From QHXW01 sp035297145 (lineage in GTDB: Bacteria > Acidobacteriota > Terriglobia > Bryobacterales > Bryobacteraceae), in the NCBI GenBank assembly GCA_035297145.1, contig DATGZN010000094.1, positions 309,768-373,767 on the forward strand: DNA of 64,000 nt, written 5' to 3'. The translations under genes were made by a program, and so were the position numbers. The notes under the pieces are model-generated. The model saw only the letters and a list, made by a program, of their open reading frames with translations, searched no databases and was not told the origin of the DNA. Each line of letters starts with the position of its first letter. Position 1 is the first letter of the stretch. Below, one piece after another: positions 16,256 to 24,989 of the stretch.

Positions 16256-18418
16256 TTGGGCAAACACAATTTCAATCGGGAGCAAAACACTTCGGTACCA
16301 GCCATACTGCTGACCAACACAACCTGGTGGCCCTGTGCGTCACGTTTGGCCATCGCCCTAACTAAGGCCGGCTGCGCTGTTTCAGCGGTTTACCCTGTTT
16401 ACGGGCACCCCTTAGCAAAAACCAACGCCATTCAGCAAAGACATCCTTACAGTGCCCTCCATCCGGTTAATGCCTTAGCCGAAGCCATCCGGGCCGTCAA
16501 ACCGCACTTGGTAATTCCTTGCGACGATCGTGCGGTGCAACATCTTCACGAATTACACGATCAAGAAAGCAGGATCTCCGATAGCTCAGTGTGCCAACTG
16601 ATCGAGCGCTCGCTAGGTGCTCCGGCGAGTTATCCGATAGTGTCCGGCCGCTACCAGCTGCTCAAGATTGCCTTGGAGCAGGGGCTTCCAGTGCCCGATA
16701 CCGACCTTGCAATTGCGGGCCACGCCCTCAGCTCTTGGGCCCCACAACAGGAGTTCCCGTGGGTGGTGAAGGCCGATGGGACCTGGGGCGGCCATGGCAC
16801 CCGGTTCGTTCGCGATCTGAAGGAAGCCGAAGAGGTTGTTCGCCAAATGAGCCGGCCTCTCGACGCCGGCCGCGCGGTTAAGCGTTTGATAGTGGACCGC
16901 GACCCGTTCTGGATTTTGCCGTGGCGCAGTGGTTCTATCTCGCAAGTGGTTCTTCAGTCCTACGTCAAGGGCTACCCCGCCAACAGCGCCGTCGTGTGCT
17001 GGAACGGCAAGGTGCTGGCCGGGATTGCCGTCGAGGTAGTCTGTGCATTGGGTGAAACGGGATCTGCCACTATCGTCCGCGTAGTGGACAATCCCGGCAT
17101 GATGCGAGCGGCGGAACAGGTAGTGGCCCGGCTGGGGCTCTCGGGTTTTCTTGGTTTTGACTTTGTGATTGAAGCACGCACCGGAACGCCGTATCTGATC
17201 GAAATGAATCCGCGGGTTACTCCGCTATGCCACCTGCAGCTTGGGCCCGGCCGCGACTTGGTGTCGGCGATTACCGCGAAACTCACCGCAGACGAGCTTG
17301 CGGAAATGCCCCCGCTCGTCCAAAACAAGATGATCACTTACTTCCCGCAGGCTTGGCACCAGAATAAACACCAGAAACTCCTGGCATGGAGTTTCCATGA
17401 TGTTCCGTGGGAGGAGCCGGTGCTGGTGCGGGAACTGCTCCGGCTGCCATGGCCGGACCGCAGTATGCTGGCGCGGCTATCGGCGAGCGTTCGCCGCGTC
17501 ACTTTCGACAGGAGAAAAACGCGCAGTGCCGTCTTCGAGGCGCCTGTTGCGGCATCCGAGCTCGCCCCCAGCCCCGCATCCTTTCCGGCGGACCCACGGA
17601 AACCTCCTGCCGTTGTGCCCCTCCGGCAAAATGGCTCAAAGCATCCGTTATTTTTGATTCATGGAGTAGATGGGCAAATTGGCCGCTTTTATAGCCTGAT
17701 CCGGCATCTGGAGACGGACCAGCCTGTGTACGGAATCCTAGCTCGGGCGCTTCTCGGCGAGCGAACCGCGCCGAATCGGATGGAGCAACTGGCGGCGTAC
17801 TATCTCAAGCAAGTCCAATCCGTACAGCCCGTCGGGCCATACCACTTGCTCGGATTTTCTTTCGGGGGATATGTGGCTTTTGAGGCGGCTCGGCAATTGC
17901 AATCTCGAGGAGAGTTGGTCGGAATGGTCGGCATGATCGACACCCTTCCCATGCGATCGGGATGGCGTCCCGCCGTATTGCATCCTGCTGCGGCGACACA
18001 GGACAATCCGCAACCGAACGAGCGAACTGTCACCGCCGCGTTTCACGCGAAAAAGATGTTGCAGTCCGGTGGTCTCAGTTATGCAAAGGATAAGCTACGT
18101 GCGCGCGGCCTGCGAACGATCTATGCTTGTCTGGATTCGGCAGGTCTGCCCATCCCCGCCTTCCTGCAAAGCGCCACTGACCTCAATTGGTTCGCCGCGG
18201 TCCGATACGCGCCTCAGCCGTTCTCGGGAAAGATCACCCTATTCAATGCGGCTGGTTCGCCCGAACGGTCCCGCGCCACCTACGACCTATGGTCAGCACT
18301 GACTGGCCGGAACATCGAGCTACACGAGATCCCCGGACGGCACGAAGATATATTTGGCGAGCCGCAGGTTAGATCCCTGGCCATCCAGGTTACCGAATGC
18401 CTGGCAAAGGTTCAGTAG
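16256..18418 (+). CDS. ATP-grasp / thioesterase fusion protein
   Basis: A 720-residue, two-domain protein. Residues about 15-415 are an ATP-grasp ligase: a PCDDRAVQHLHEL pre-grasp segment, VVKADGTWGGHGTRFV as the ATP-binding loop near 170-185, and PYLIEMNPRVTP near 312-323, whose Glu and Asn bind Mg-ATP. A Pro-rich linker (430-455) leads to a type-I-like alpha/beta thioesterase: PLFLIHGVDGQ, then GFSFGGYVAFEAARQL with nucleophile Ser535, and a C-terminal GRHEDIF holding the likely catalytic His. Such thioesterases release products from NRPS or PKS carriers, and an A-PCP protein without one lies at 21341. A TTG at 16256 is the best available start; no strong ribosome-binding site is visible. 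It may ligate a carboxylate to an amine and use the thioesterase for carrier-bound transfer. Confidence 0.82.
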   Translation: MGKHNFNREQNTSVPAILLTNTTWWPCASRLAIALTKAGCAVSAVYPVYGHPLAKTNAIQQRHPYSALHPVNALAEAIRAVKPHLVIPCDDRAVQHLHELHDQESRISDSSVCQLIERSLGAPASYPIVSGRYQLLKIALEQGLPVPDTDLAIAGHALSSWAPQQEFPWVVKADGTWGGHGTRFVRDLKEAEEVVRQMSRPLDAGRAVKRLIVDRDPFWILPWRSGSISQVVLQSYVKGYPANSAVVCWNGKVLAGIAVEVVCALGETGSATIVRVVDNPGMMRAAEQVVARLGLSGFLGFDFVIEARTGTPYLIEMNPRVTPLCHLQLGPGRDLVSAITAKLTADELAEMPPLVQNKMITYFPQAWHQNKHQKLLAWSFHDVPWEEPVLVRELLRLPWPDRSMLARLSASVRRVTFDRRKTRSAVFEAPVAASELAPSPASFPADPRKPPAVVPLRQNGSKHPLFLIHGVDGQIGRFYSLIRHLETDQPVYGILARALLGERTAPNRMEQLAAYYLKQVQSVQPVGPYHLLGFSFGGYVAFEAARQLQSRGELVGMVGMIDTLPMRSGWRPAVLHPAAATQDNPQPNERTVTAAFHAKKMLQSGGLSYAKDKLRARGLRTIYACLDSAGLPIPAFLQSATDLNWFAAVRYAPQPFSGKITLFNAAGSPERSRATYDLWSALTGRNIELHEIPGRHEDIFGEPQVRSLAIQVTECLAKVQ

Positions 18419-21120
18419 CTCGGGTACCATTTGCTGGTTCCGTTGTCGTAGCACATGGTCAAGGCCCTGCTGACGGTTGCGGTGGAAGCCAGCGCAATGT
18501 TGCCCGTCGTGCCGGTGGTCCAGGCGCCGTCTGGAATGAAGACAATGCACCCGCCCATGCCACTCACGGTGAAATTCGCCGGAGCGGTTATAGCCGTAAT
18601 CTGCGTTGTGCCAGTGACATGATGCATCGGGCTGGTTGGAGTAATCGTTGACGCAGATGCGAGCGCTGCGCCCACTGCCTGCGCATTGGTCGTGGCGCAC
18701 GCCCCGTCGCCCCGAAGGTACGTCGTGCCATTGCACGCGCCGACACCGGTGTACGAGGGCAGCCTGAAAACCGCGCCGTCATAATAGATCCAGTAGGGCC
18801 GCCCAGCCACGATCTGGCCTGCGCTTGGCACGGTGGCTCCGTCTGACTGCGCAATGTTCTTGGCCCCCTGGCCGTCAACGTTCAAAGACGGTTGCGTACT
18901 GGTGTTCGTCGTATCCGCAACAAGCATCAGCCACATTCCCGCGGTGTAACTGGTAAGTGCCGCGGATGCGCTGAGACTGCACGTGTACGATGTCGTCCCG
19001 TTCGTAGAGCTGCAGAACCATGGCTTATCGGCCTGCGCGTTGGCATTGGTTAGCGCGACCGCGGTGTTGAGGCTGGGGGTGCAGTCCACGCGATTGTTGG
19101 CCGAGTTGTTAGCACAGGTTTGCAAAAGTCCCGCTCCACTGATGAGGTTCAACCCGGGTTCGGACGCGACAGAAGCGCCGTTTACAGAAAGATTCAGACT
19201 GCCCGCCGCCCCGCCGCCCCCAATGCCTCGCTGGGTGAAGTAGTTGGCGCCATTCGAGAACACGCGAACACCTTGATTGGTGGATAGTGCCAATGTTGCC
19301 GCGCCGTCGATGGTCGAAGTCGTCGGAGTGATGGTCCAAGCACCCGCGCCCGTATTCTCAACGTCCACATACCAGCCATTGGGAAAGCTGCTGCCCGCCT
19401 GAGGGAGTGTCAGAACCTGCGCCGCCCCGTTCGAAAGCGTCAATAGTTTCCCCCAATCGCTCGATGCGACCGTGTATCCGGCGCCGCTTTGCGCGTTTGG
19501 TGCCACTACCACCCCGGCGCCGGACATCTTGGAAGGATTGCTGACCATGATGAACTTTGCCGACGTGTCGTCGTACTGGAGCCAGTAGTAGCCGCTCGCC
19601 TGGATCGCTCCGGGGGCGACCGCCGCGCCGCTTTCACTGACGATGGTTTTCGCCCCCAGGCTGTTCACATTGATGGTCGGAGTAGTGGTCGCGTTCGCCG
19701 CTGATGCCTTGAAGCAAACCGTTAGGTACCGGGTGAGGGAGCTGGGCACTGGTGTGAGGGCAACGGCGTAGGTGTCGGCTATCCCGGTGTCATTGGCGCA
19801 AACAGGCGCACCCTGTTGCACCTGTTTTTGCGTAGCCATCACCGTCATGTCCGCGCCGATGGTGACGGATCCTCCTGCTGGCGCCACGGTAACGCCGGTT
19901 CCGGCAGTCAGGCTCGGCGGTTTCATCTCCGCCGGAAATACGTCGAGATTATATGTTCCACCGGCAGCATTACTGGAAAGCACCCGCCCGATTACTTGGC
20001 CGCTGGTTGGATAGTTCAACGATCCTGTGTCGTGGCAATCTCCCGCCGTCGTGGAGGAAATCTGCACGTAGTCGCCCGCCACAGTTGCCCCGTCGAACAC
20101 ACATGCGACGACGCCCATATAGCTGATGGTTGCCGGTCCTGTTGTCCCTGCGCCCGCGGTGGTAATCCCGATCGCTCCGCCGGTATCGCCTGCACTGCTG
20201 ACAATCGCGGTCGAAGGCGTGCCCGTGAGCTTGGTCAGGGTATTGATTGTCGTTCCGGTCGTGGTAGCGTTGGCAACCGTGAGGGCCGTTTGCCCCGAGC
20301 CGCTGCTGGTGGTGCCGCAGATAAGGGCTCCGGTGGCCGAGTTGAAGTTCAGGTGATTGCCGCCGGAATCCAGACAACCGGGAATCGCGGTCCAACTCCA
20401 TTGCGATTGCCCGCTGGTGGGAGCCGGGAAAAGCATAATGCTGTTGGCGGCCGGACTGGCGTTGGGAAACACCAGGGAGAGCGAACTCGTGATCGAGTCT
20501 AGTGCTTCCCAGCCCACCGTCGTGATCCCATTCGTAGGCAGTTCGCCCAGAGCGAGCTTTCCGTGAGAACTACCGCCGCTGCCGGCGGTAATCGTTCCTG
20601 GCGTCGTTACGTTGTTGGAAGCATCAATCGTGACCCCGGTGGCCTTCGGCGCAACACCAGCCCCGCCGCCCACCACCACGCCGTTGACCCCCAATGCGGC
20701 GGACGAACCCATGGCGTTCGCACCGGAGAAGTAGGGAATACCGCCGCTCGTGCCGGAGGGCGTGAGCGTCAGCGTGCCGCTCGCGGTCACCGGTGATCCG
20801 GAGATGGTGAAGACGTTGTTTGAGGTGGTCAGGCCCACGCTCGAAACACTGCCTCCACCCGGGGCCGTCCACGTGTTCGCCGCGGTGCAGACCTTGAGGA
20901 CATTCGACGTGGTGTTGTAGTATTGCTCGCCCACGGTGCAAGCCGCGGGATCTGCCGCCAGCTTGCGCGCGGGAATAGTCTGGCCCGCATTTGTAAAGTC
21001 GACGACCGACGAGGGCGCCGCGACCACCCCTCCCGAACTCACCTGCGAACGAACGGCATGACTCGCGCATCCGAAGCAGGCGATGAAGCAATATACTCGA
21101 CGCAGACTATTTCGATTCAT
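18412..21120 (-). CDS. Large exported Ser/Thr/Gly-rich protein with phage-tail-fibre-like repeats
   Basis: A 902-residue protein with a signal peptide (MNRNSLRRVYCFIACFGCASHAVRS). Most of the chain is low in charge and rich in Thr, Ser, Gly, Ala and Asn. A roughly 90-residue unit recurs: PTINVNSLGAKTIVSESGAAV...YYWLQYDDTSAKFIM (about 480-530) and PSLNVDGQGAKNIAQSDGATV...PYWIYYDGAVFRL (about 740-790), a pattern seen in phage tail fibres and collar proteins. No cell-wall anchor or PEP-CTERM tail is visible; it ends in NGTSKWYPSY. It is convergent with the ATP-grasp gene and overlaps it by 7 bases. It may form beta-rich surface fibres; that is inference, and I do not recognise a named family. 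Confidence 0.8.
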   Translation of the reverse strand: MNRNSLRRVYCFIACFGCASHAVRSQVSSGGVVAAPSSVVDFTNAGQTIPARKLAADPAACTVGEQYYNTTSNVLKVCTAANTWTAPGGGSVSSVGLTTSNNVFTISGSPVTASGTLTLTPSGTSGGIPYFSGANAMGSSAALGVNGVVVGGGAGVAPKATGVTIDASNNVTTPGTITAGSGGSSHGKLALGELPTNGITTVGWEALDSITSSLSLVFPNASPAANSIMLFPAPTSGQSQWSWTAIPGCLDSGGNHLNFNSATGALICGTTSSGSGQTALTVANATTTGTTINTLTKLTGTPSTAIVSSAGDTGGAIGITTAGAGTTGPATISYMGVVACVFDGATVAGDYVQISSTTAGDCHDTGSLNYPTSGQVIGRVLSSNAAGGTYNLDVFPAEMKPPSLTAGTGVTVAPAGGSVTIGADMTVMATQKQVQQGAPVCANDTGIADTYAVALTPVPSSLTRYLTVCFKASAANATTTPTINVNSLGAKTIVSESGAAVAPGAIQASGYYWLQYDDTSAKFIMVSNPSKMSGAGVVVAPNAQSGAGYTVASSDWGKLLTLSNGAAQVLTLPQAGSSFPNGWYVDVENTGAGAWTITPTTSTIDGAATLALSTNQGVRVFSNGANYFTQRGIGGGGAAGSLNLSVNGASVASEPGLNLISGAGLLQTCANNSANNRVDCTPSLNTAVALTNANAQADKPWFCSSTNGTTSYTCSLSASAALTSYTAGMWLMLVADTTNTSTQPSLNVDGQGAKNIAQSDGATVPSAGQIVAGRPYWIYYDGAVFRLPSYTGVGACNGTTYLRGDGACATTNAQAVGAALASASTITPTSPMHHVTGTTQITAITAPANFTVSGMGGCIVFIPDGAWTTGTTGNIALASTATVSRALTMCYDNGTSKWYPSY

Positions 21121-21259
21121 TGGGAGGCCTCTTATGAGGGGGAATCGGCGACAAAAGAGCCGTAGGCGTTCGTTGCCTACAAACTAGCATGCCGGGTCAA
21201 CCCGGGCGGCGTTTCGGCACGGGAGTTAGCGAGCTAACTGCCTCAAAACCCGCCATATG

Positions 21260-21282
21260 TCACACACACCCGTGGCGTGTGA
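21260..21282. promoter_or_regulatory. Inverted repeat TCACAC-N11-GTGTGA
   Basis: A perfect 6-bp inverted repeat in the 220-base gap between the NRPS-like gene (ending at 21341) and the tail-fibre-like gene (starting at 21120), both on the minus strand. It could be a weak terminator or an operator. There is no following T-run on the minus strand. Confidence 0.25.
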
Positions 21283-21340
21283 TTCGACCAGCTAGACGCG
21301 CCCGTTGTCAGATGAATTCGCGCGGGCCGGCGAACCGCGC

Positions 21341-23905
21341 CTAACTGCGATTGTGCTGCCGGTTGGAAACACGCCCGGTTCCGGACCGATCGCGAAAAGC
21401 GTCTTTACGGGATTGCGCGCGCCCCGAACCACATCGCAACGGCGCCTCCGCTTCGAGAGTCTGGGCGAGGTTTGCGGCGAGGGCGCTGATGGTCGGATAC
21501 TTGAACAGATCAGTGAGCAGAATTTCCCGATGCAGCGTTTCCTGGAGTGCGATGGCGACTTGTGCCATCACCAGGGAATTTGCTCCCAGATCGAAAAAAT
21601 TGCCGTGCGTATCGACGGTCTCCAGTTGCAGTGCTTGCCGGAAGATATTTCCAACGGTCTCTTCCAAACTCGTGACTGGCGCCTGGCCGGAAACGGCAGT
21701 GGCGAGTGGGAGCGCCGCCAGGGCCTTTTTGTCGATCTTGCGATTTGGTGTCTGCGGCAGCGAGTCCACGATCACAAAAGCTGAGGGCACCATGTGGGCC
21801 GGGAGCCTGTGCTGCGCGTATGCGCGGAGCTCGATGACGGTGACAGGACGCTCGCCGGGCACGAGCCATGCCACCAGCTTCTTTTCTCCCGGCGCATCTT
21901 CGCGTACCACCACTGCGATTGCCCGAACGTCCGGGTGTTGGCCTAATATCGCTTCGATTTCCTCCGGTTCGATGCGGAAGCCCAGAATCTTTACCTGATT
22001 GTCGATTCTTCCCAGAAATTCGAGGTCGCCGTCCGGCCGGTAGCGGGCGAGGTCGCCTGTGCGATACATGCGATTCGAAGACTCCGTCCGGAACGGGTCC
22101 GGCAGGAACTTATCGGCGTTCAGCTCGGGCCGGTTGAGATAGCCCCGCGCGACACCCGCTCCACCGATGAATAGTTCACCCGGCGCGCCCAATGGCGTCG
22201 GCCGCAAATGCGCATCGAGGATATAGATTTGGGTGTTTGCAATGGGCCGTCCGATAGGGATCACGGCCTCATCTCGCACGATGCGATGCGCCGCCGACCA
22301 CACCGTGGTTTCGGTTGGACCGTACAGGTTGAAAACCTCGCCGGAAACCGCCTGGCGGAGCTGCGCCACGAGGCCCGATGGCAGCGCCTCGCCGCCCAGC
22401 ATCAACTTCCGGAGGCCGCGCAGCGATTGGAGAGATTCCTGGCCGGAGATCAGGAAGCGGGCCATGGAGGGTGTGCACTGTAAGTGGGTGATGTGGCGAT
22501 TTCGGATCTGCGCGGCAACGGAGTAATCTCCGCTCGAAGCCAGTTTCTCCGACTCGGCCTGCACCACCACCGTGAATCCGCGCGCCAGTGTCCAGAACAG
22601 CTCCAGCACCGAGATATCGAAGGAAATGCTAGTGACCGCCAGCCATACACCAGCTTCGCGGCCGATTACCTGATCCATCCCGGCAAAAAAATTGCCCACC
22701 TGCCGGTGCTCCACCTGCACGCCTTTGGGCTTGCCTGTGGAGCCGGATGTGTAGATTACGTAAGCAATATTTTGCCCCTCGACTGGCGATGCGGGAAGCT
22801 CCGCGATCTTGGGCTCGTCCCACACCGAGCGTATCGGGACAACGTGCGTGCGAGCGTCCGGGAATCGTGCGGCGAGGTGTTCCTGCGTCACCACGATCGG
22901 AGCGCGAGAATCCTCGAGCATGAATTGTGCGCGTTCCGCGGGAAACGCCGGATCCAACGGAAGGTAGGCGGCGCCGGATTTTAAAATGCCCAACAACCCC
23001 ACCATCATTTCCAGAGATCGCTCCACGCAGATGGCTACGATGCCATCGGGTGCCGCGCCCAGCGCGCGCAGACGCGCGGCCAGCCGGCCTGCCTTCTCAT
23101 TCAACTCCCGATAGCTGAGCCGTTGCTCGCGGAAAATGACCGCTGTGGCATCCGGCGTGCGCGCTACCTGCTCTTCGAACCAATGGTGAATGCATGTACC
23201 GTCGCTGTAATCGGTTTGCGTGTTATTCCGGTCGATTACGAGGTCGCACAATTCCGCGTCCAGCATGAGCGGCAAAGCCGAGAGGCAATCTAGCGCGCAT
23301 GCCGGCATGCTCTCGAGAACGGTCTTGGTGTGCCGCAGGACCCTGGGGATAGCACCCTCACAGAATCGGGCGCCATCATACGTGGCCGCGATACTCAGCT
23401 CGGGAGAGACAGTGACGTGCAACAGCAGGGGAAGCTGGCTGGATATTCCAGGTGCATCGAAATGGATGGCGCTCTCGAATAGGGGAGCACCGTCAAGAGC
23501 GCTACTCCAATCGGGAACTGTCCCCGTGGCTGTTGTTGCTTGATTGGCAAGCGTGTCCGTGATCTCGGCAAGCCAGGGCAGCAACAATCGTCCTCCGTTG
23601 GCCCGCACCCTTACGGGAAGGATCTCTGATGAGGCTGCAGCCCGCGGGTCTAGGATTCCGAAGACCACGTCCTCTTCGCCGCTATAGCGGCTGAGCACAA
23701 TGGCCCATGCACCCGCAACGATGGAACGCAGCTCGAAGCCATGTTTCGCGGCAAAGGAGCGCAGGGTTGCGGATGCCTCCGCGGACAGATGAGCCTCTGC
23801 GAACCCGCTGGGCGCATCGGTGCGGTCGCCTGATCGGGCTGCTCCCGGAAGAGGTGTGGGCGAGCTGAAGCCTTCTAGTATCCGCTGCCAGAAAGTGCCT
23901 ACCAT
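21341..23905 (-). CDS. NRPS protein: half condensation domain, adenylation domain, PCP
   Basis: An 854-residue NRPS-type protein. Residues 1-215 match only the C-terminal half of a condensation domain (AGAWAIVLSRYSGEEDVVFG); the N-terminal lobe with the HHxxxDG catalytic motif is missing. The adenylation domain (about 235-720) is complete: YTSGSTGKPKG (385-395), SFDIS with the amine-binding Asp430, NLYGPTETT (526-534), YRTGDLARY and the A10 Lys in NRKIDKKAL. My hand reading of the pocket (D-I-L-Q-M-G-L-V-W-K) is close to the published glycine code DILQLGLIWK. The PCP carries DLGANSLVMAQ with the pantetheine Ser. There is no thioesterase; the fusion at 16256 could supply one. The ATG at 23905 has GAGGG upstream. 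Confidence 0.9.
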   Translation of the reverse strand: MVGTFWQRILEGFSSPTPLPGAARSGDRTDAPSGFAEAHLSAEASATLRSFAAKHGFELRSIVAGAWAIVLSRYSGEEDVVFGILDPRAAASSEILPVRVRANGGRLLLPWLAEITDTLANQATTATGTVPDWSSALDGAPLFESAIHFDAPGISSQLPLLLHVTVSPELSIAATYDGARFCEGAIPRVLRHTKTVLESMPACALDCLSALPLMLDAELCDLVIDRNNTQTDYSDGTCIHHWFEEQVARTPDATAVIFREQRLSYRELNEKAGRLAARLRALGAAPDGIVAICVERSLEMMVGLLGILKSGAAYLPLDPAFPAERAQFMLEDSRAPIVVTQEHLAARFPDARTHVVPIRSVWDEPKIAELPASPVEGQNIAYVIYTSGSTGKPKGVQVEHRQVGNFFAGMDQVIGREAGVWLAVTSISFDISVLELFWTLARGFTVVVQAESEKLASSGDYSVAAQIRNRHITHLQCTPSMARFLISGQESLQSLRGLRKLMLGGEALPSGLVAQLRQAVSGEVFNLYGPTETTVWSAAHRIVRDEAVIPIGRPIANTQIYILDAHLRPTPLGAPGELFIGGAGVARGYLNRPELNADKFLPDPFRTESSNRMYRTGDLARYRPDGDLEFLGRIDNQVKILGFRIEPEEIEAILGQHPDVRAIAVVVREDAPGEKKLVAWLVPGERPVTVIELRAYAQHRLPAHMVPSAFVIVDSLPQTPNRKIDKKALAALPLATAVSGQAPVTSLEETVGNIFRQALQLETVDTHGNFFDLGANSLVMAQVAIALQETLHREILLTDLFKYPTISALAANLAQTLEAEAPLRCGSGRAQSRKDAFRDRSGTGRVSNRQHNRS

Positions 23906-24042
23906 GGACCCTCAAGAATGAGGCTTATGACACAAGTATAAACGCCGCGGATCTAAGGTTTTGTCGAAAGACGCGAAGAAAGCCAGGACGAGGCAAAACG
24001 CCTGCCACATCCAAAAGGAATCAGGCTTTCAGGGGCAAGTGG

Positions 24043-24828
24043 CTACGCGTCGGAACGGCGTGCGGCTTGCATTTTCCGGAACACCATGGAGCCAGCCAGC
24101 AACAATCCCATGAGCATGAAAGCCACGTGGCGAGGCTCGGGAACCACGGTGATCTGCTCCTGGAAGCCGCCGCACAGAAGCCCTGTTCCGGAGGCACACG
24201 ATGACATGGTCGTGGAGCTCACGATGCGGTAGTTGGCGAGGAATGAATCGCGGCTAGTTGAGCCATTGCCCCCCGTAGCGGAATACCATTGTGCGGCCCC
24301 TTCCAGAGCGTTGTCGGTGGAAGTGTTGTAGACGGCGGTGAACGTCTTTGGATCGAGCATGTCCCAAATGGCCTGCTGGATGCCGTTGTTGCTGGCATTG
24401 TTGCCACCCGGGAGGTTGTACTGCGACACCAAATAGGCAGCCATCTGGTACCGGCCGAGATCCGTAGCGTTGTTGATCGTACTGGCGTCGGTCAGATCAA
24501 CGAACGAAGTATTCATCTGGCTCCAAGCGCTACTGGCAACATTGCCGAAACGGGTATAACCAAGAGCAGTGCTAGTGGTGCTACTGGTGATTGTGGTCAA
24601 ATACGCGGAATAATTCTGCGTCGGAACATAAATGTCGTTCGCAAAGTCCACACAAAAAATCTCGATAGATTGCGTCTTGTCGAGTGTGGCCTGAGCTCCG
24701 CCGCCGCCACCGTTCAACTGAAAGTTATACGAGTTTGTATCCAGAATGTGGGTTTGCGGCCCGGCACTGACGACCGCACCGCACGACAACAGAACCGTCG
24801 TGATCAGACTAAAACGCCCCAAGGTCAT
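24043..24828 (-). CDS. PEP-CTERM sorting-domain protein
   Basis: A 261-residue exported protein and probable exosortase substrate. The ATG at 24828 is chosen because GGAGGAAGTG immediately precedes it and the signal peptide MTLGRFSLITTVLLSCGAVVSA starts there. The mature part is Thr/Ser/Asn-rich with no recognised enzyme domain. The C-terminus has all three parts of the PEP-CTERM tag: VVPEPRH, a transmembrane helix (AFMLMGLLLAGSMVF) and a basic end (RKMQAARR). The exosortase at 4262 would cleave and process it during export. It follows a GTACTAGTAC site and a possible promoter. Such proteins are usually surface or matrix components. Confidence 0.9.
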   Translation of the reverse strand: MTLGRFSLITTVLLSCGAVVSAGPQTHILDTNSYNFQLNGGGGGAQATLDKTQSIEIFCVDFANDIYVPTQNYSAYLTTITSSTTSTALGYTRFGNVASSAWSQMNTSFVDLTDASTINNATDLGRYQMAAYLVSQYNLPGGNNASNNGIQQAIWDMLDPKTFTAVYNTSTDNALEGAAQWYSATGGNGSTSRDSFLANYRIVSSTTMSSCASGTGLLCGGFQEQITVVPEPRHVAFMLMGLLLAGSMVFRKMQAARRSDA

Positions 24829-24890
24829 CACTTCCTCCGATGCATGGACAATTGTGTTCTTCTTTTTATTACAACTCTGCACTCCTTGTT

Positions 24891-24920
24891 AGCATGACCG
24901 TTGTACTCGCTTCCTGTCAA
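24891..24920 (-). promoter_or_regulatory. Possible sigma-70-type promoter of the PEP-CTERM gene
   Basis: On the minus strand a perfect TTGACA -35 (24915-24920) is followed after 18 bases by CATGCT (24891-24896), which matches the -10 consensus at only three positions. Transcription would start about 55 bases before the ATG at 24828. The GTACTAGTAC site lies 40 bases upstream of the -35, a suitable position for an activator. Confidence 0.35.
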
Positions 24921-24960
24921 CACATTACAGAACAGTTAAAGGCCAAGCCGGCCGGGTTTC

Positions 24961-24970
24961 GTACTAGTAC
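24961..24970. promoter_or_regulatory. GTAC-YR-GTAC site D
   Basis: GTACTAGTAC, a perfect 10-bp palindrome 133 bases upstream of the PEP-CTERM gene start and in the short gap after the TPR gene. Its flanks differ from sites B and C, so this copy is independent evidence for the motif. Confidence 0.5.
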
Positions 24971-24989
24971 CCGCCCAAGCCCAAACGGC

